Positions 45,571-58,030 of a stretch of DNA of 64,000 bases are shown here, in pieces (the first letter of the stretch is position 1; every line of letters begins with the position of its first letter). The position numbers and the translations under genes were made by a program. This DNA comes from Pithys albifrons albifrons (Eukaryota; Chordata; Aves; Passeriformes; Thamnophilidae): the NCBI RefSeq assembly GCF_047495875.1, contig NC_092474.1:7953001-8017000 (forward strand). Reading direction: 5' to 3'. The notes under the pieces are model-generated. The model made no database searches. It had not been told where the DNA came from and saw only the letters and a list, made by a program, of their open reading frames with translations.

Positions 45571-47417
45571 GCCTTGGCACAGCCGAGCTGGTGTGCTTGG
45601 GGCTCGGTGCTAAAAGCAGCTTTTCTCCTTAAAAAAATAGCCTTTCCCTCTGGTTATGCTTGTGTTACTGAATCACTTGAGCATCGCTTATTTATTGCTG
45701 AAATTAAAACTAAGCTTTCCCTCTCTGCCATGGCTCTGGATGTGTTTATATGTATTAAAAATGAAGATTCAGCCAGCAAGTGAAATACTGCAACAGGAAG
45801 AATCTCAACCAAATTTTGCTGCAGAGTGTGTAGGCAGTTTGGAAGCTGCTGGTGGCCTAGCCGAGCTGTGTGCCGGGAGCCAGGCAGCGCCGAGCCCTCT
45901 CCTCACTGCTGCACTCATTTTCCTGCCTTTTTGCTGGAATGCTGTGTAGGACAGGGATGCTGTGGGGCAGGGGAGGGCAAAGAATGCCCAGCCCACGTTT
46001 ATCCCCTTTGCAGGGGCAGCGAGAGGTCAGGTGAAGAAGTTTTGCTGTTTTGCTTAAGGTTTGTTGAGGATGGTGTTGCTGAACAGATGAAGGTGCCCGT
46101 TTTATTCCTGGTGTGTGTTAAGATTTTCAAAAATATTACAGTATCCGTAAAATTCCACCTGTCCTGTCAGCCTGAGGTGCAGCTTTGCTGGGAGTGCTGG
46201 TGGCTGCACGTTTATCAGTGCTTTGGTGATGTCAGTCTGTCCTCAGGGATGTGCAGCTGCTGCTCCCTGTTCCCAGCAGAGACACAGACCCTCTGGGCAG
46301 GTGACAGGTGGGATGTGCAGGGGAGGAAGAGTCCTTCCAGTGCCCTGATTGATAATAAGGACACCACTGGTGCTCAGGGGAGGCTGAAGGCTCCTGCCTG
46401 GACCCACATCCCTCGTTCCTAGCACAGGGAAGCCTCACAGCACAGCACAGGCCTGAGGAGGAACCTGCTGTGCTCTGCTCTCCTGGTCCAGAGTCTGTCG
46501 TGTCAGTGTTGGGTTGTTTTCCTGAGCTTGGAGGGATGGGTCTGCACATATGGCTCCTCGGGGTGGAAAGCTCAGCCAGGTGCCATAGGAAATTTTGTGC
46601 AGTAGGAGGGAGGGTGAGGGTGAAATGCCTGGCTGTGGAGCTGCCTTGTGAAGAACCTGTTTGCATAAGATAGTAGAGGAAAAGGATGGTTTGGTTTGCC
46701 ATCCCCCTGGGCTGTGGTGCTCTGCAGAAGGTGAGAAGCCATCTGTGAGGGAGAGGTTTGGGGCTGCACCTGGTGCTGTGGGATGGGGATGTTTCAAGCA
46801 CTCAGAATAGGAGAGGGAGGAGACAGACCCGAGAACAGACTCACCTCAGCCCCGGACCACAAACAGCTCTGGGAGGCTCGAAATGACTGAACTTCTGAGC
46901 TCCCAACTGAAACCAGGGATTTCCTCATGCAGGAGGAAATTGTGACCGTTATTCTGGTGTCAGATATCTTCGTGCTGGTTTTTTTGATCCCTCTTATCAC
47001 AGCAGACATGGTGTGTTGGGTATGCTGAAATATTCTGTATCGCTGGCAAAGTGATTCATTTAAAATGACATAAATCGGCTGGTTAAAGGCAGGTTGATAT
47101 AGTAACAGTGGAAAAAAAATACAACACACAGAGTCCTCTCTTCTATGAGTTTGGAACCAAACAGTTTTTGCAGGTCTCATCATTCCTGTGTGTGTGAGCA
47201 GCCCCTCGAGGAGCAGGAGCTCAGCTCTGTAACCAGCCATCCTTGCTCGGTCCTGGCTGTCACCGGGACAGGCAGAGGGAGGTCACTGCAATATCACAGC
47301 CACGCTGGAAAATAAATGTCCCTCCTTGTTACAGCTCTGTGCTCGCAGGAATATGTTGGTTTGTCTCGGGCAACTCCAGCCCAGGGATGCTCCTGTGCCA
47401 CTGACATTATTTCCCCC

Positions 47418-47477
47418 CAGAAATATTCGAGGTTTCACCCTGTTTCGTTATCTCCTCCAGAAATATTCCAGGTTTCC
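47418..47477. repeat. 20-bp direct repeat with 40-bp spacing
   Basis: CCAGAAATATTCGAGGTTTC at 47418 recurs at 47458 with a single mismatch (CCA for CGA). This is a simple two-copy tandem of a 40-bp unit. Confidence 0.8.
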
Positions 47478-47552
47478 CTGTGTCGGGCTTGGCTCTTCAC
47501 TGCAGCCCATACACCTGTCGGCACCTTTCATCTTTCCAGATGAGGCCGAGGC

Positions 47553-47790
47553 CAAATGAAGCAAATGAGTTTACTGTAATGCAAATTTGAGGGGGCTTCC
47601 TGTTTACAAGGAAATAGCTGTAGTGCGGCAGAATAAATTCCAAGGCTGCAGGCCAAGGCTTAGCAGCAAATAAACCACGAGGGTGAAGAGTTTATTGGCC
47701 GTGGGGCTGATTATTGCTGAGTGTACGTGAATTATCCTCGGACTGGTTTTGTCCTGAAAACGTTAAACATCAGTTTGGGAAGGAAGGACA
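47553..47790. promoter_or_regulatory. Candidate conserved non-coding element in GRK3 intron 1
   Basis: This is unique, moderately AT-rich sequence without repeat resemblance. It contains a perfect POU octamer ATGCAAAT (47579-47586), forkhead-like TGTTTAC and AAATAAAC motifs and GATTATTG. It has the texture of a conserved enhancer, but conservation cannot be shown here. Confidence 0.3.
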
Positions 47791-49795
47791 GAAAACGCTA
47801 ATGGGCTGGGAGTGCCTAAGGAAGAGGCTTAGTGTGTTTTGGTTTTTTTAAGCACCAAAACAAAACAACCCTTTTTCCATCCTCTGTCATCTGCTTTTCC
47901 TTCCCTTCTGCATTTCCTCCTTTCATTCCTAAGAGCCTTGCCAAGAGCTGGGAAAGCTGTGGTATCTTTTTGTTGTACATTGTTTCCTAAAAGCATGTTT
48001 TGGGAGGTTTGCCTTGCTGGGCAGAGGGGATGTCAGAGGCCGAATATCCTGCAGGAATCGGACCTGGAATGGGAAGGAAGGCAGCCGTGTGGAAATATGA
48101 GCAAATATGAAACCTGAATTTTTTTCTGCAGAATTGCTGTGAAAAAAGTAAGTGTTGGGTGGAAAGGAGTAAGTCAACTGCACTCTGAATTTTTTAGGCT
48201 GTCCATCAGACTGCTGAGGTTTGTCACTTTCATGTAAATTTTTCATTTCCCTTACTTTGGTCAACGGGAGTGGAAGAGCATTATAGAACAGCTCTTTTTA
48301 TTTGCCAGCAGCTTGTTCTGGTTTGAGTAAAGGATTTGCATAATGTGAAGCTGAGAAAAATGGTCCAAGAAATCAGGTAACAAATGAGAGAGGGTTCCGG
48401 GCTCGCAGAAGCCTCAGTACACGGCGCTGTCCTCGCCAGGAAAGTTGACATTAAAGCTTTCTTACTATAAACATCACGTAAGCTTCGGGTGCTTTCGGTG
48501 TACAAATACCATGGGCATGGTAACAAAACACAGCATCCATCTGGCCAGGCTTCTCTCCCCGCGGCTGTAGATGCTTCTCATATCTCTTTTGCTAACCTGC
48601 TCCCAGTAATTACCTCTGTTTCAAGTTAATTTTAATTCTGATTTTTCTCTCAACCTTTTTCCTTGGCCTCCTGTATTCCCCTGAATCCTGCTCCTCTGAG
48701 GAAAAAAGGAGCGTGTTGCAAACACTTCCTTCTTGAGAATCATTCTTTTAACATGATGTTTTTCCTCAGGTATCATCCCATCCCCACGTCACCTGTAGAG
48801 GTGAAGACTGACCCCTGGTACAGAGCTGCTTCTTGCTGGGGCGGTTGCTGTGCTCTTTGCTTTCTTCTCCAGTATTCAAACTAACTTGTTTAGAACTGCT
48901 TGAGCTTTGTTGAACACACAGAGGTTGATTTTCCTTTCCAGTTTTATTCTGAGCCATTTGTGATTTCTTTTCTTCCTCTTATGGTGCTGAATATTGTCGA
49001 AACCCAAGTGACGTTTCCTGCTTGGGTTAAGCATCATTGCTCTGTCCTCTTTTGCTTCTGGTTTTACAATTCTGATCTCTTGGCCTTCCTCTGCTCTTTC
49101 TCTGAATTTCAGTTCTTTCTTTGAAGTGTCCTTCAGTGAATTCTTGGACCTCTTGAAACTTCTGTAAATCTCCGAGTTCCGGGCTCATGCTCCTTTGTCT
49201 CTGCTGTCAGTCTCGGTGCCTTTGGGGTGTTCTCTCTGGTGCTGTTTAACACCCCTGTTGTGTTTATTCGTTTACAGTGCTGTCTCTGGGACAATTTTCC
49301 TGACAATTGCTTGTGTAATTTTCATCTTCGTTGCTATTACGCCCATGTCAACCCTCTGTATCTTTCTGGGTGCTTCTTTGTGTCACTGCAAGGAAGCTGT
49401 TCAGTTTTGGGCTTTGGCATTTAACTCCCTGAACGGCTCTTGCTCAGGGTCATGGCATTAAACCCCCGGTGTGTTCCTGGTGCTGCTGCTCTTCATCCTT
49501 CCTGCTGGGAGCAGGAGACACGACCCACCTTGGTCCCTGTTCTCGTGTCCATCAGGTCTGCAAAGCTCCTCCCCCCGGGGCCCTCATTAAGACACTCTTT
49601 TGTGATGAAGCTGATGAAGTTTGGCTGTGATGAGTGTGCCGTGCTGTGTGTGCTGGTGCAGTGTTGGCGTGTTCCCTGCTGGTGTTTCCTGCTTGGCTCC
49701 CTCTGTCCCTTGGGTTCCCTTGTCTCAACTCCGAGGGGTCCAGTGGGGTCTCATGGTGATGTTTGTGCCAAAATCCCTCTTTATATGCAGGTTGT

Positions 49796-50358
49796 TTAGG
49801 GAGTGCAGTGGCTCCATGAAGCCTTGTAAGATCCCACCTGGAATAATGCCACCAGTTTTGGGGTCCCAGCACAGGGAGGACACGGAGCTCTTGGAGTTAG
49901 TCCAGAGGAGGCACCAAGATGATCATGGGGATGGAGCAGCTCTGCTGAGAGGAAAGGCTGAGAGAGCTGGGATTGTTCAGCCTGGAGAGGAGAAGCTTTG
50001 GGGTGACCTGATTGTGGCCTTGCAGGACCTGAAGGGCTACAAGAAACCTGGACAGAGACTATTGACAAGGGCCTGGAGTGGCAGGACAAGAGGGAATGGC
50101 TTCCCACTGCCAGAGAACAGGGTTAGATGGGAGATTGGGAATAAATTCTTGGCTGGGAGGGTGGGCAGGCCCTGGCACAGGTTCCCAGAGAAACTGTGGC
50201 TGCTCCATCCCTGGAAGTGTCCCAGGCCAGGCTGGACAGGGCTTGGAGCGACCTGGGCTGGTGGGAGGTGTTCCCATCCATTGCAGGGGGTGGGACTGGA
50301 TGAGCTTTATGGTCCTTTTCAACCCAAACCATTCTGTGATTCCATGACTCTGTGATGG
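49796..50358 (+). mobile_element. CR1 LINE 3' end, longest copy in the window (~560 bp)
   Basis: It starts near GGAGTGCAGTGGCTCCATGA and runs through GTCCAGAGGAGGCACCAAGA and GGATTGTTCAGCCTGGAGAG. It then reads AAATTCTTGGCTGGGAGGGT and TTTTCAACCCAAACCATTCT, with a terminal ATTCTGTGATTCCATGA repeat. The complete 3' tip indicates a bona fide retroposed end. It lies in GRK3 intron 1. Confidence 0.92.
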
Positions 50359-51531
50359 ATCCTCTCTGTCTGGATGCAAATGGTAGAAATCTTCAAAAGA
50401 ACTGTTTTCTGTAAAAGAAAAGTAGGCCCAGATGTAGCAAAGGCTTCCATATTTACTGGGCTTTGCACAGAAATGGTGCTAATGGAGGCAGAATTAAACT
50501 GGAGATGATTTGGGGGATTAAGGATCTAATGGTTAATTCAGCCCAGTTTGTGCCATTAGGTTGGTGAGGTGTTGGTATCTTACTGAGACTTGTGTTCCAT
50601 CTGCTTGTAGCAGTCATGACTTCAAATTATTTCAGTAGATTCAGAGCTTGGCTGTCTAAAACTGCAAAACAGTTTAGGTTTTTGTTTGACATTTACAATG
50701 TTTTTTTAGTGTCAAGCGAGATTGTTTTTTTGATATTTTTACACCATTTCCAGGACTTTCTAAAAATGAAATCGAAAAATTTGCAGTGAGGCATTGAAAC
50801 CAGCATTTCAGGACACTCAAACTGTTCCAAATGGTTTCATCAACATGTAATTTGTGAAAATACAGAAGGAAAAAGGATTCTAAATGCAATGGATTTATAA
50901 ATTAATCTATTATTTTGCAGCTGTACTTGATCTCACTGAGTTGAGCATTTAAGCAAAGAATAAAGGAAATAAAGTGGGCGGAAGATGGGAGATTATGTGG
51001 TGTATTCAGAGAAGGGTAAGTGCTGCAGTGAACCTGGAGAAGGTGTGTAGAGACCAGCAGTGTGGGTTGGTGCGTCCCCAGGGCAGAGTGTCCCTGCTGA
51101 ATGGAGTTCTGGTGCCCCAGGGGTATCCATGGGATGCTCTCAGTGTCACCACTGGCCAGGAGCTGCACCTGCTGTTTGAGATGATGAATGTCTCCTCATT
51201 GCAGTGAGACTCCAGGGCTTCTGCCTCTTTTCCAAGTGCTAGAAGTACCTGTGAGAGTGCTTTTGAGTCACTTGAGTGTGCCTTTTGTCCCTGTGCCCCA
51301 GGTAATTATGCTCTTCAGAGGGACGTAAGAGAGCAACGTGAGTGCACTGCACTTGCCCATCATTCTTCTCTCCTGTCCTGGACTATCCCTCTCTTTTTTT
51401 TTTTCCTTGAGGCATTAAATTATTATTGACAATTACGGTCAAGAAATCCATTGTTCATTTAGTTTAGTTCAATTCATAGTAATATATCTGTTTCAAAGGT
51501 TAGTTCACATGTTCAGGAGTGATGAAGTGTG

Positions 51532-51750
51532 TAGAATCACAGAATCATCCCTAAGGTTGGACAAGACCTCCAAGATCATCAAGTCCAACCTGTGGCTGAT
51601 CCCCACTTTGTCACCCAGCCCAGAGCACTGAGTGCCACATCTAGTTGTTTCTTGGACACCTCCAGGTGACTCCAAACCTCCCTGGGCAGTCCCTTCCAAT
51701 GCCTGACCACCCTTTCCAGGAAGAAATTCTTCCTGATGTCCAAAATCTGA
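51532..51750 (-). mobile_element. CR1 LINE 3' fragment
   Basis: TAGAATCACAGAATCATCCC, AGACCTCCAAGATCATCAAG and CCTCCCTGGGCAGTCCCTTC are in inverted CR1 order, with low divergence. Confidence 0.9.
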
Positions 51751-53515
51751 AGTTAGTAGACTGAAGGTTGTCTTATCATTTAGCATTGCTTGGGTGACAA
51801 GGCACATGTGAGGGTTCATATGGGAACTGCTTGAGGAGGGGAAAGAGTTGGTTTTTTCTTAACTGCCATTACAAGAAAAGCTGAACATCTGTGTTTTTAT
51901 GGTGGACTAGTTCAGGCATAGAAGACAGTAGTGAAATTTTTGCTGGAAATTCAGCCTCCCAGCTTTGCTGTCAGCAGGAGTTGTGGTTTTGAAGGTAGGA
52001 AGAAATGGCTTTCTCAAGTGATTAATTTGGTGTGTGTACAGAATGCTGAGGCTGCTGACAACATGTACTTGCTTTTTATCTCTAGTTAGCTTTGTACTCC
52101 AGCACTTTCTGGGGAAGAAGTACTGAATGGCTGTGGCCTGGCAGTGTAGGGGGCTGTATGGGGGGTCCTGCTTGCTGTGAGTGCTGCTCTCAGCTCCAGT
52201 TGGGTGTTCTGGGAGCTCAGTTGGTTTTGGTTGTACCTGCAGTGTCCCAAGCCTCAAGAACAGACAGGAGAGCATGGGAGGGCAAACATCCCCTTGGAAA
52301 GCTTTAACAGACACGGAATGAGAGTCTGGAGAAAGGGCACTGATTGTTGTTACCTGTATTGTGCACATCAGAAGCCAGTTAGAAAATACTTGATGTACCT
52401 TTGTTCACATGTAGGACATTTGGCAGGTGCTGGATTGAATTTGTATTTTCTGAGCTGCAGTGGAGGCCCTTGACTGGCTCAGCTCCTGAGCATCCAGTGC
52501 TTGGAATGTCTCTGGGTACAGGAAGGAGAGATCCGGCCTTCAGAGAGATGCTCCGATTGCTTCTCCTGGGGGAATGCTGTGAGATTGCAGCTTATGTTTT
52601 GAAACACAGACCTTCCCTCGGGTGTCATTACTTTAATTAAGGAAAACGGTAAATAAGGGTGATCTGGGAGGAGATCAGTGTGCTCTGTTCTGTGCTAAAA
52701 ACAGAGGGATGTTTCTAGGCATGTTTTTGGGGAAAGCTTCCAAAATGTGGTGTTGCTTTATGAGTGTGATGCACCTGTGTGATCCAGTGCAGGTGCTGCT
52801 GGGACCTGCCAGATGTGTCTTTTCCATAAAATTAATAAAACTTTGTAGCTCTTACTCCTTTTATAGCTGTGATAGCTTTTCAGTGCCTGGATCTTCCCGT
52901 GTGAAATGGTTTCAGCCAACACTGGAACTATAACATTATAACATCAGGACACAAATGTGTGCAGCACTTGGCTTCTATTCTGGTGAAATCATGTGGAATG
53001 GCCTGGTTTAATCTTCTTATCAATAATAGCTTTATTTTTTGGTAATTAATAAAATTACTAAAATCCTATCAGGAAAGCGTCAGGTCCAGGTGCATAAACC
53101 AAATAACATAATTTAATTGAACTAAATTGGGGTAATAGCAGCAGTTTCTAGCTTAGGAAATACAGCTGTTTGCCACAGAAGGAGCTTCACTCTAAGCTTA
53201 TCTTAAAAAAAAAGATATTGAATGAACACATACATAAATGTGCCTTTCCTAAATAAATAACAATTTTTGAGAGTGTTTGAAGGAACTTGCTTCCACACAG
53301 AACCCACCCAGTCCCCTTACAGTGTGCCAGGAATTTGTCCTGTCAGCATGTGTCATGTCCTATGGAGAGAGGAACCGGGGAAAGGGCGGATTTCTGGGGC
53401 TCTGGTGGAGCTGTGCAGATCAAAGCTGTCCTGAGACACTGCAGAGATTCAGTGCAGAGTGTGCAGCAGGTGGGCACCAGCTGCACAACAACCTCCCGCA
53501 GCCTGGGCACTCCGG

Positions 53516-53740
53516 CATGGAGATGGGAATGGCACTGGAGCGGGAGCTGGGAATGGATGGGCGCTCTGGGCATGGAGCTGGCAATGGCACTGGAGCAGGA
53601 GCTGGGAATGGCACTAGAGCAGGATCTGGGAATGGATGGGCACTCCGGGCACGGAGCTGGGAATGGCACTGGAGCAGGAGCTGGGAATGGCACTAGAGCA
53701 GGATCTGGGAATGGATGGGCACTCCGGGCATCCCTGGAGG
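53516..53740. repeat. Minisatellite with a 79-bp higher-order unit
   Basis: Short subunits of about 18-20 bp (GGAGCTGGGAATGGCACT and variants) are arranged in a larger 79-bp unit. The marker GCACTAGAGCAGGATCTGGG occurs at 53611 and 53690. The array abuts a CR1 3' end at about 53727. Confidence 0.85.
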
Positions 53741-53870
53741 TGTCCAAGTAATGACTGAACATGGCACTCAGAGCTCTGGGCTAGGGGACAAGGTGGGGAT
53801 TGGGCACATGTTGAACTCAGTGATCCTGGAGGTCTTTTCCAACCTAAATTATTGTGTGATTCTGTTCTAA
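53727..53870 (+). mobile_element. CR1 LINE 3' end next to the minisatellite
   Basis: CATCCCTGGAGGTGTCCAAG, TGGCACTCAGAGCTCTGGGC, ATCCTGGAGGTCTTTTCCAA and a terminal TGTGATTCTG are typical of CR1. Confidence 0.85.
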
Positions 53871-55267
53871 TGGTTACTGACTTTTCTCACCTCTCCCGTA
53901 CTTCTGGGACCTTAAAATAACTGCCAGGTTAAAGTGCACAATGAGAAGCAAGGAATCAGTGAAGACAATGTTACACCTCTTTTTTGGCTATGTTTTAGGA
54001 GGGTCTCTGGCATGAGTTGGGACAGGGGGCTCTGGGGGGACCTGTGGCCTTTCACAGGGGCTGGTTTCCTCTGGGGGAGGAAAAATACAGGAACATTCCT
54101 GTAGCTTTAACTTGTTTAAAAGAGCTTTGAAAGACCTGATTCTTAGGCCAAATATTTCACCCCAGTTTTCCCATTTGATCAATCTTCCATTGCTAAACCT
54201 TTTAAATGCACTTGTACAAAGAGAAAAAAAAACAACCCACTTTTGGCTGGAATGGCTGTGGGCCATTCAGCCAGTGCTTTGAGTTGTGCTGTTGACCCTG
54301 TCATGCTTTCAGTTCAAAGGCCTTTGGGGCAGGATCTCTGGTCCAATTTTAGCAAGTTTATGATGGATTGGATAGTTCAAATAAACGTTTAAAGTCCCAG
54401 TAAAATTTTGTCCTGAGCCTGTAAATGAATAAATAAATCAGAGGTGATTGTCAGCGTCGGTTCTTGGTCTCTGTCAACACTGATACTTGCACGCTACTTT
54501 TAAAGAAAGTTCTAAACATATGAGATGGGAAAAGATTAAAAAAATTGGCACGTCTTCAGTAATTTTGTATTTGTTTAAAAAAAAGTAACTTATGATTGGT
54601 GAATGACTTAATTGCAGTCGGAGCGAGGAGATGTGATTTTGCTCTGATTTCTCTTTCTTGTAATTTCTCAGCAGCAGCAATCTGGTGGAAGGGCAAGTCC
54701 TTGACACTGCAATTTGGTGTAATTATTCCTGAAAAATTCATGTACTTAGAAGCTTTTATATTAGTTTCAGATTTCAGCACTGATAAAGCCAGTGATCCTC
54801 AAGGAACACGAGGCTGGAGCGTGTTGTGAAGTCGTAGCTGCACAGCTACTGCTTTTGGCTCCCTTCCTGTAAACTTCTCCATTAATTTAATTTGCATAAG
54901 TGAAGCTGCTTCGTGTCCTGACGCAGGGACCGCAGGGGGATGTGGGCAGGTGTTGCTGAGTTTTAATCCCTTCCATCACAAAGGGCTCTGGGGTGAAATG
55001 TGTTGTTAATCATCCACGTCAGCTCTAAGAGCATTAGTTCACTGCAGAGAACTGACTTGGCAGGGGGCTTGGCACGAACTTCATGGGCTGTGAGGGCAGA
55101 CAGTGGGTGAACTTGGCAGAGACAATGGCAGAGCCCCTTTCTGTCCCATGGAGGGGGAGTGTGTGTGTGGTGTGCCATTTTTATGGAAAGAACCCAAAGT
55201 ATGGGTTCACTTATTGCTGCTTTGTCAGCTGGAGAGACTGAGAGTAGAAGGAGCATTTGCACTTAAT

Positions 55268-55315
55268 AATCACACGATGATTTAGGTTGGAAAAGACGTC
55301 CAAGACTGAGTATGC
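55268..55315 (-). mobile_element. Short CR1 remnant
   Basis: AATCACACGATGATTTAGGT followed by TGGAAAAGACGTCCAAGA is the inverted CR1 3' tip only. Confidence 0.7.
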
Positions 55316-56390
55316 TTCTGTAATAGATAGATACATCAAGTTCAATGGTCTGATGGTGCTTTCTGAGCTGGGAATTTGCCTCATGAACTGCCGGAACCAA
55401 AGTCACAGTGTGTCAAAAAGCTTTTACAGCATCTGAGAACCAAGTCGTTTGGAGAAGTATTGACTTCTGCTGAACTTTGAGCTGGGTGCAATCCGAGGGG
55501 AAGCAGAATGAAATGGGTTCAATGGTTTGTGAGTGTTCAGTGTTTATAACCTCTGACCCAGGAATCAGTGAAGGTGACTGTGTGATTGTGGAGATGGGAT
55601 GTTGAGGATGCAGAAAGCAGGCATTGTGAGAGCTTGGCAGAGAGAGCAGTGGCCATGGAGTTGCTGAATATCTGGCATTTTCTTGAAATAATTATTAGCA
55701 TTTGAGTAGTTTGTGGATGTGCCAGGAGCCATCAGGAGCTTAGTGTGCTGTTGGATACATGAGCCACATGTGGCAGAGGGATGGTACCTGATCTGATGAC
55801 AAAGGAGGGAAAAATTAAATCTAGCTTTATTTTACACACTAGGTATCTGAGCAAGTAAAGTTTATGACCTGCTGTGACAATACAGGAAATGTTCATAGAG
55901 GTAATTTCTGGACTCTGCTCTCCTCGGGCTCTGTAAAGCTGTTGCTTCTTTCTTGTTTTGTTTTCCTGTTCTCCTCTTTCTGTTTCAGCCTATAAGTGAA
56001 TACATTAGTGGCTGTGACTGCTCATTGTTAATGGGGCACTGGTTCTTTAATGCTGGCAGCAAGGCCAGGCTTTCCTTTTCCAAGCTGTGGTGTGTGTATG
56101 TGCACCTGTACAGCAGATAACATCCCACAGATCTGAACTCTTATTGATTTACATGAAAAAATCATGTGCTTTGATGATAAATAATTAAAAACTCCTCTAA
56201 GATCCAGTAGTAAGAAGGCCAGTAGTAAGTAGCATTTTGACCTAGTTCCAGTTGTAGGAGTGTGTATCTGGATACATCTGTCACCTCGTTCTCTGCCCTT
56301 TACCCTTCCAAGGTGTGAGGTACTTTCAGAAAGACTCCTGTAACAAACCTGCAGGGACGGAATCCTGTAAAATGAATGGCAGAACTTTTA

Positions 56391-56670
56391 TAGAATTGTG
56401 TACTGGTTTGGGTTGGGAGAGACTTTAAAGCTCATTTAGTCCAAGTCCCTGCCATGGGCAGGGACACCTTCCACTATCCCAGGGTGCTCCAAGCCCCATC
56501 CTCGGACACTCCCAGGGATGGGGCAGCCACAGCTTCTCTGGGCATCCTGTGCCAGGGCCTGCCCTCCCTCACAGGGAAGAAATTTTCCCTGACATCTAAT
56601 TTAAATGTACTCTCAGTTTGAAGCCAATCCCTGTTGTCCTGTCACTACATGCTCTTGAAAATATTGCCCT
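56391..56670 (-). mobile_element. CR1 LINE 3' fragment
   Basis: It contains GGTTTGGGTTGGGAGAGACT, CCCTGCCATGGGCAGGGACA and GTGCCAGGGCCTGCCCTCCC, then CCTGTTGTCCTGTCACTACA-like sequence in inverted order. Confidence 0.88.
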
Positions 56671-57786
56671 CAATCATTCTTGGAAATACCAAAACAAGTG
56701 CTGTCTGTTTTCCTCTCCTCTGTAACTCCTCGTCTCTCCATGTTTCCACATCCATTGTGGTCGTGCTGCCCATGTGGACTGGGGCTCCCTAATGGACCTT
56801 CCTTGGGCTCCAGGGACCATCCTCTGGGTTCTGCTTGGCTTGTATTCCCAGCAGAGGTTTAATTTCTCCTGATTGCCATGCTTATCTTTGGAGTCACAGA
56901 CTATTCCTGATCTGCTCTGGGGGAACAGCAGGAGTGATTGTTGTTGGCACTGGCTCTGGTTGCAGCCAAGGGCAAGAACTGGCTCTGGGTGGGCTCCTCT
57001 CCAAGGGACCTCCTGATTTGCTGCTGCTGCAGCTCGTCTGAGAGGGAGGTTTGTGAATGCTGGTGCTGTACACATGTCCTTTTCTGTGTTAGAAAGCACA
57101 TAATGTGTTTTCTCCTTAGTTTTCCAGGCGTGTCTTGGAGTAGACATTTTCTGCCTGTGCTGACCTTGGCACTGTGGCTGCTGCCTGTGCCCTGCCAGGC
57201 TTGGAGGCAGCGAGAACTGTTTAATTCCATAATGGATTTTAACCTTGAAGGTTGCTTTTCAACAGCTTGCTTTGATCAAGTCTGAAAGACCAGGATGCTG
57301 GCTGGAGTATCTACAGCTTCAAGATGGAGCTTGAAGCTCCTTTTAACACACTGTTCATCTCATGCTTGAAATAAATGCCTTTTGTGTGGAGGTGGAGGAG
57401 CTGACCAGGTTGGAGCAGCCTGTGCTGCTTGCAGAGTGTATGTTTTGATGGTGATGCAGATAGTCATCCTCCTGCCTGCTCTGGGCTGGCAGTGTGCTCC
57501 GACCTGCTCTGCAACCTGGGGCGTTTGTTCAGCTCATTCTCTGGGGGCAACTTCCCCCAGGGGCTATAAGGGATGCAAGAGCACCCAGCTGCCCCCACCC
57601 CTGGCACCAGTGCTACCTGGGATTGCCAAAGATCAAGATACTTGTCTCATTTGCAAAAAAACCCCACAAACCTCCTGAAACTTCTTTACTATGTCACCAT
57701 TACATGAGTTCTCTCTGACCAGCTGTGGTGTGGGCACTGCTGTGCTCCCAGGTACCTGCTAAATGTGGGCCTTGTTAAACCAGCAA

Positions 57787-58030
57787 ATCACAGAATGACA
57801 GGATCATTGAGGCTGGAAAAGCCCTGCCAGTCCATGGAGCCCACCCTGTGCCCGATGCCCACCTTGGCAAAGCCCTGCCAGCCCCTGGAGCCCACCCTGT
57901 GCCTGATGCCCACCTTGTCCCCCAGCCCAGATCACTGAGTGCTTCCTTGGGCACCTCCAGGGGTGGGGACTCCAAACCTCCCTGGACAGCCCCTGCCAAT
58001 ATGTGACCACCCTTTCCATGAAGAAAAAGT
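57787..58030 (-). mobile_element. CR1 LINE 3' fragment with an internal tandem duplication
   Basis: Inverted CR1 3' end. AAAGCCCTGCCAGYCC with the following CCCACCCTGTGCC(C/T)GATGCC occurs twice with a spacing of about 53 bp (57817 and 57870), an internal duplication absent from the other copies here. Confidence 0.85.

Noticed and set aside
49621..50355. 244-codon + strand open frame in GRK3 intron 1
   Set aside because: Most of it is the CR1 LINE 3' region at 49796-50358, which is non-coding in these truncated copies.
53343..53762. Repetitive open frames on both strands over the 79-bp minisatellite
   Set aside because: They are repeat-encoded (GAGNGTGAGAGN-type) and have no gene context.
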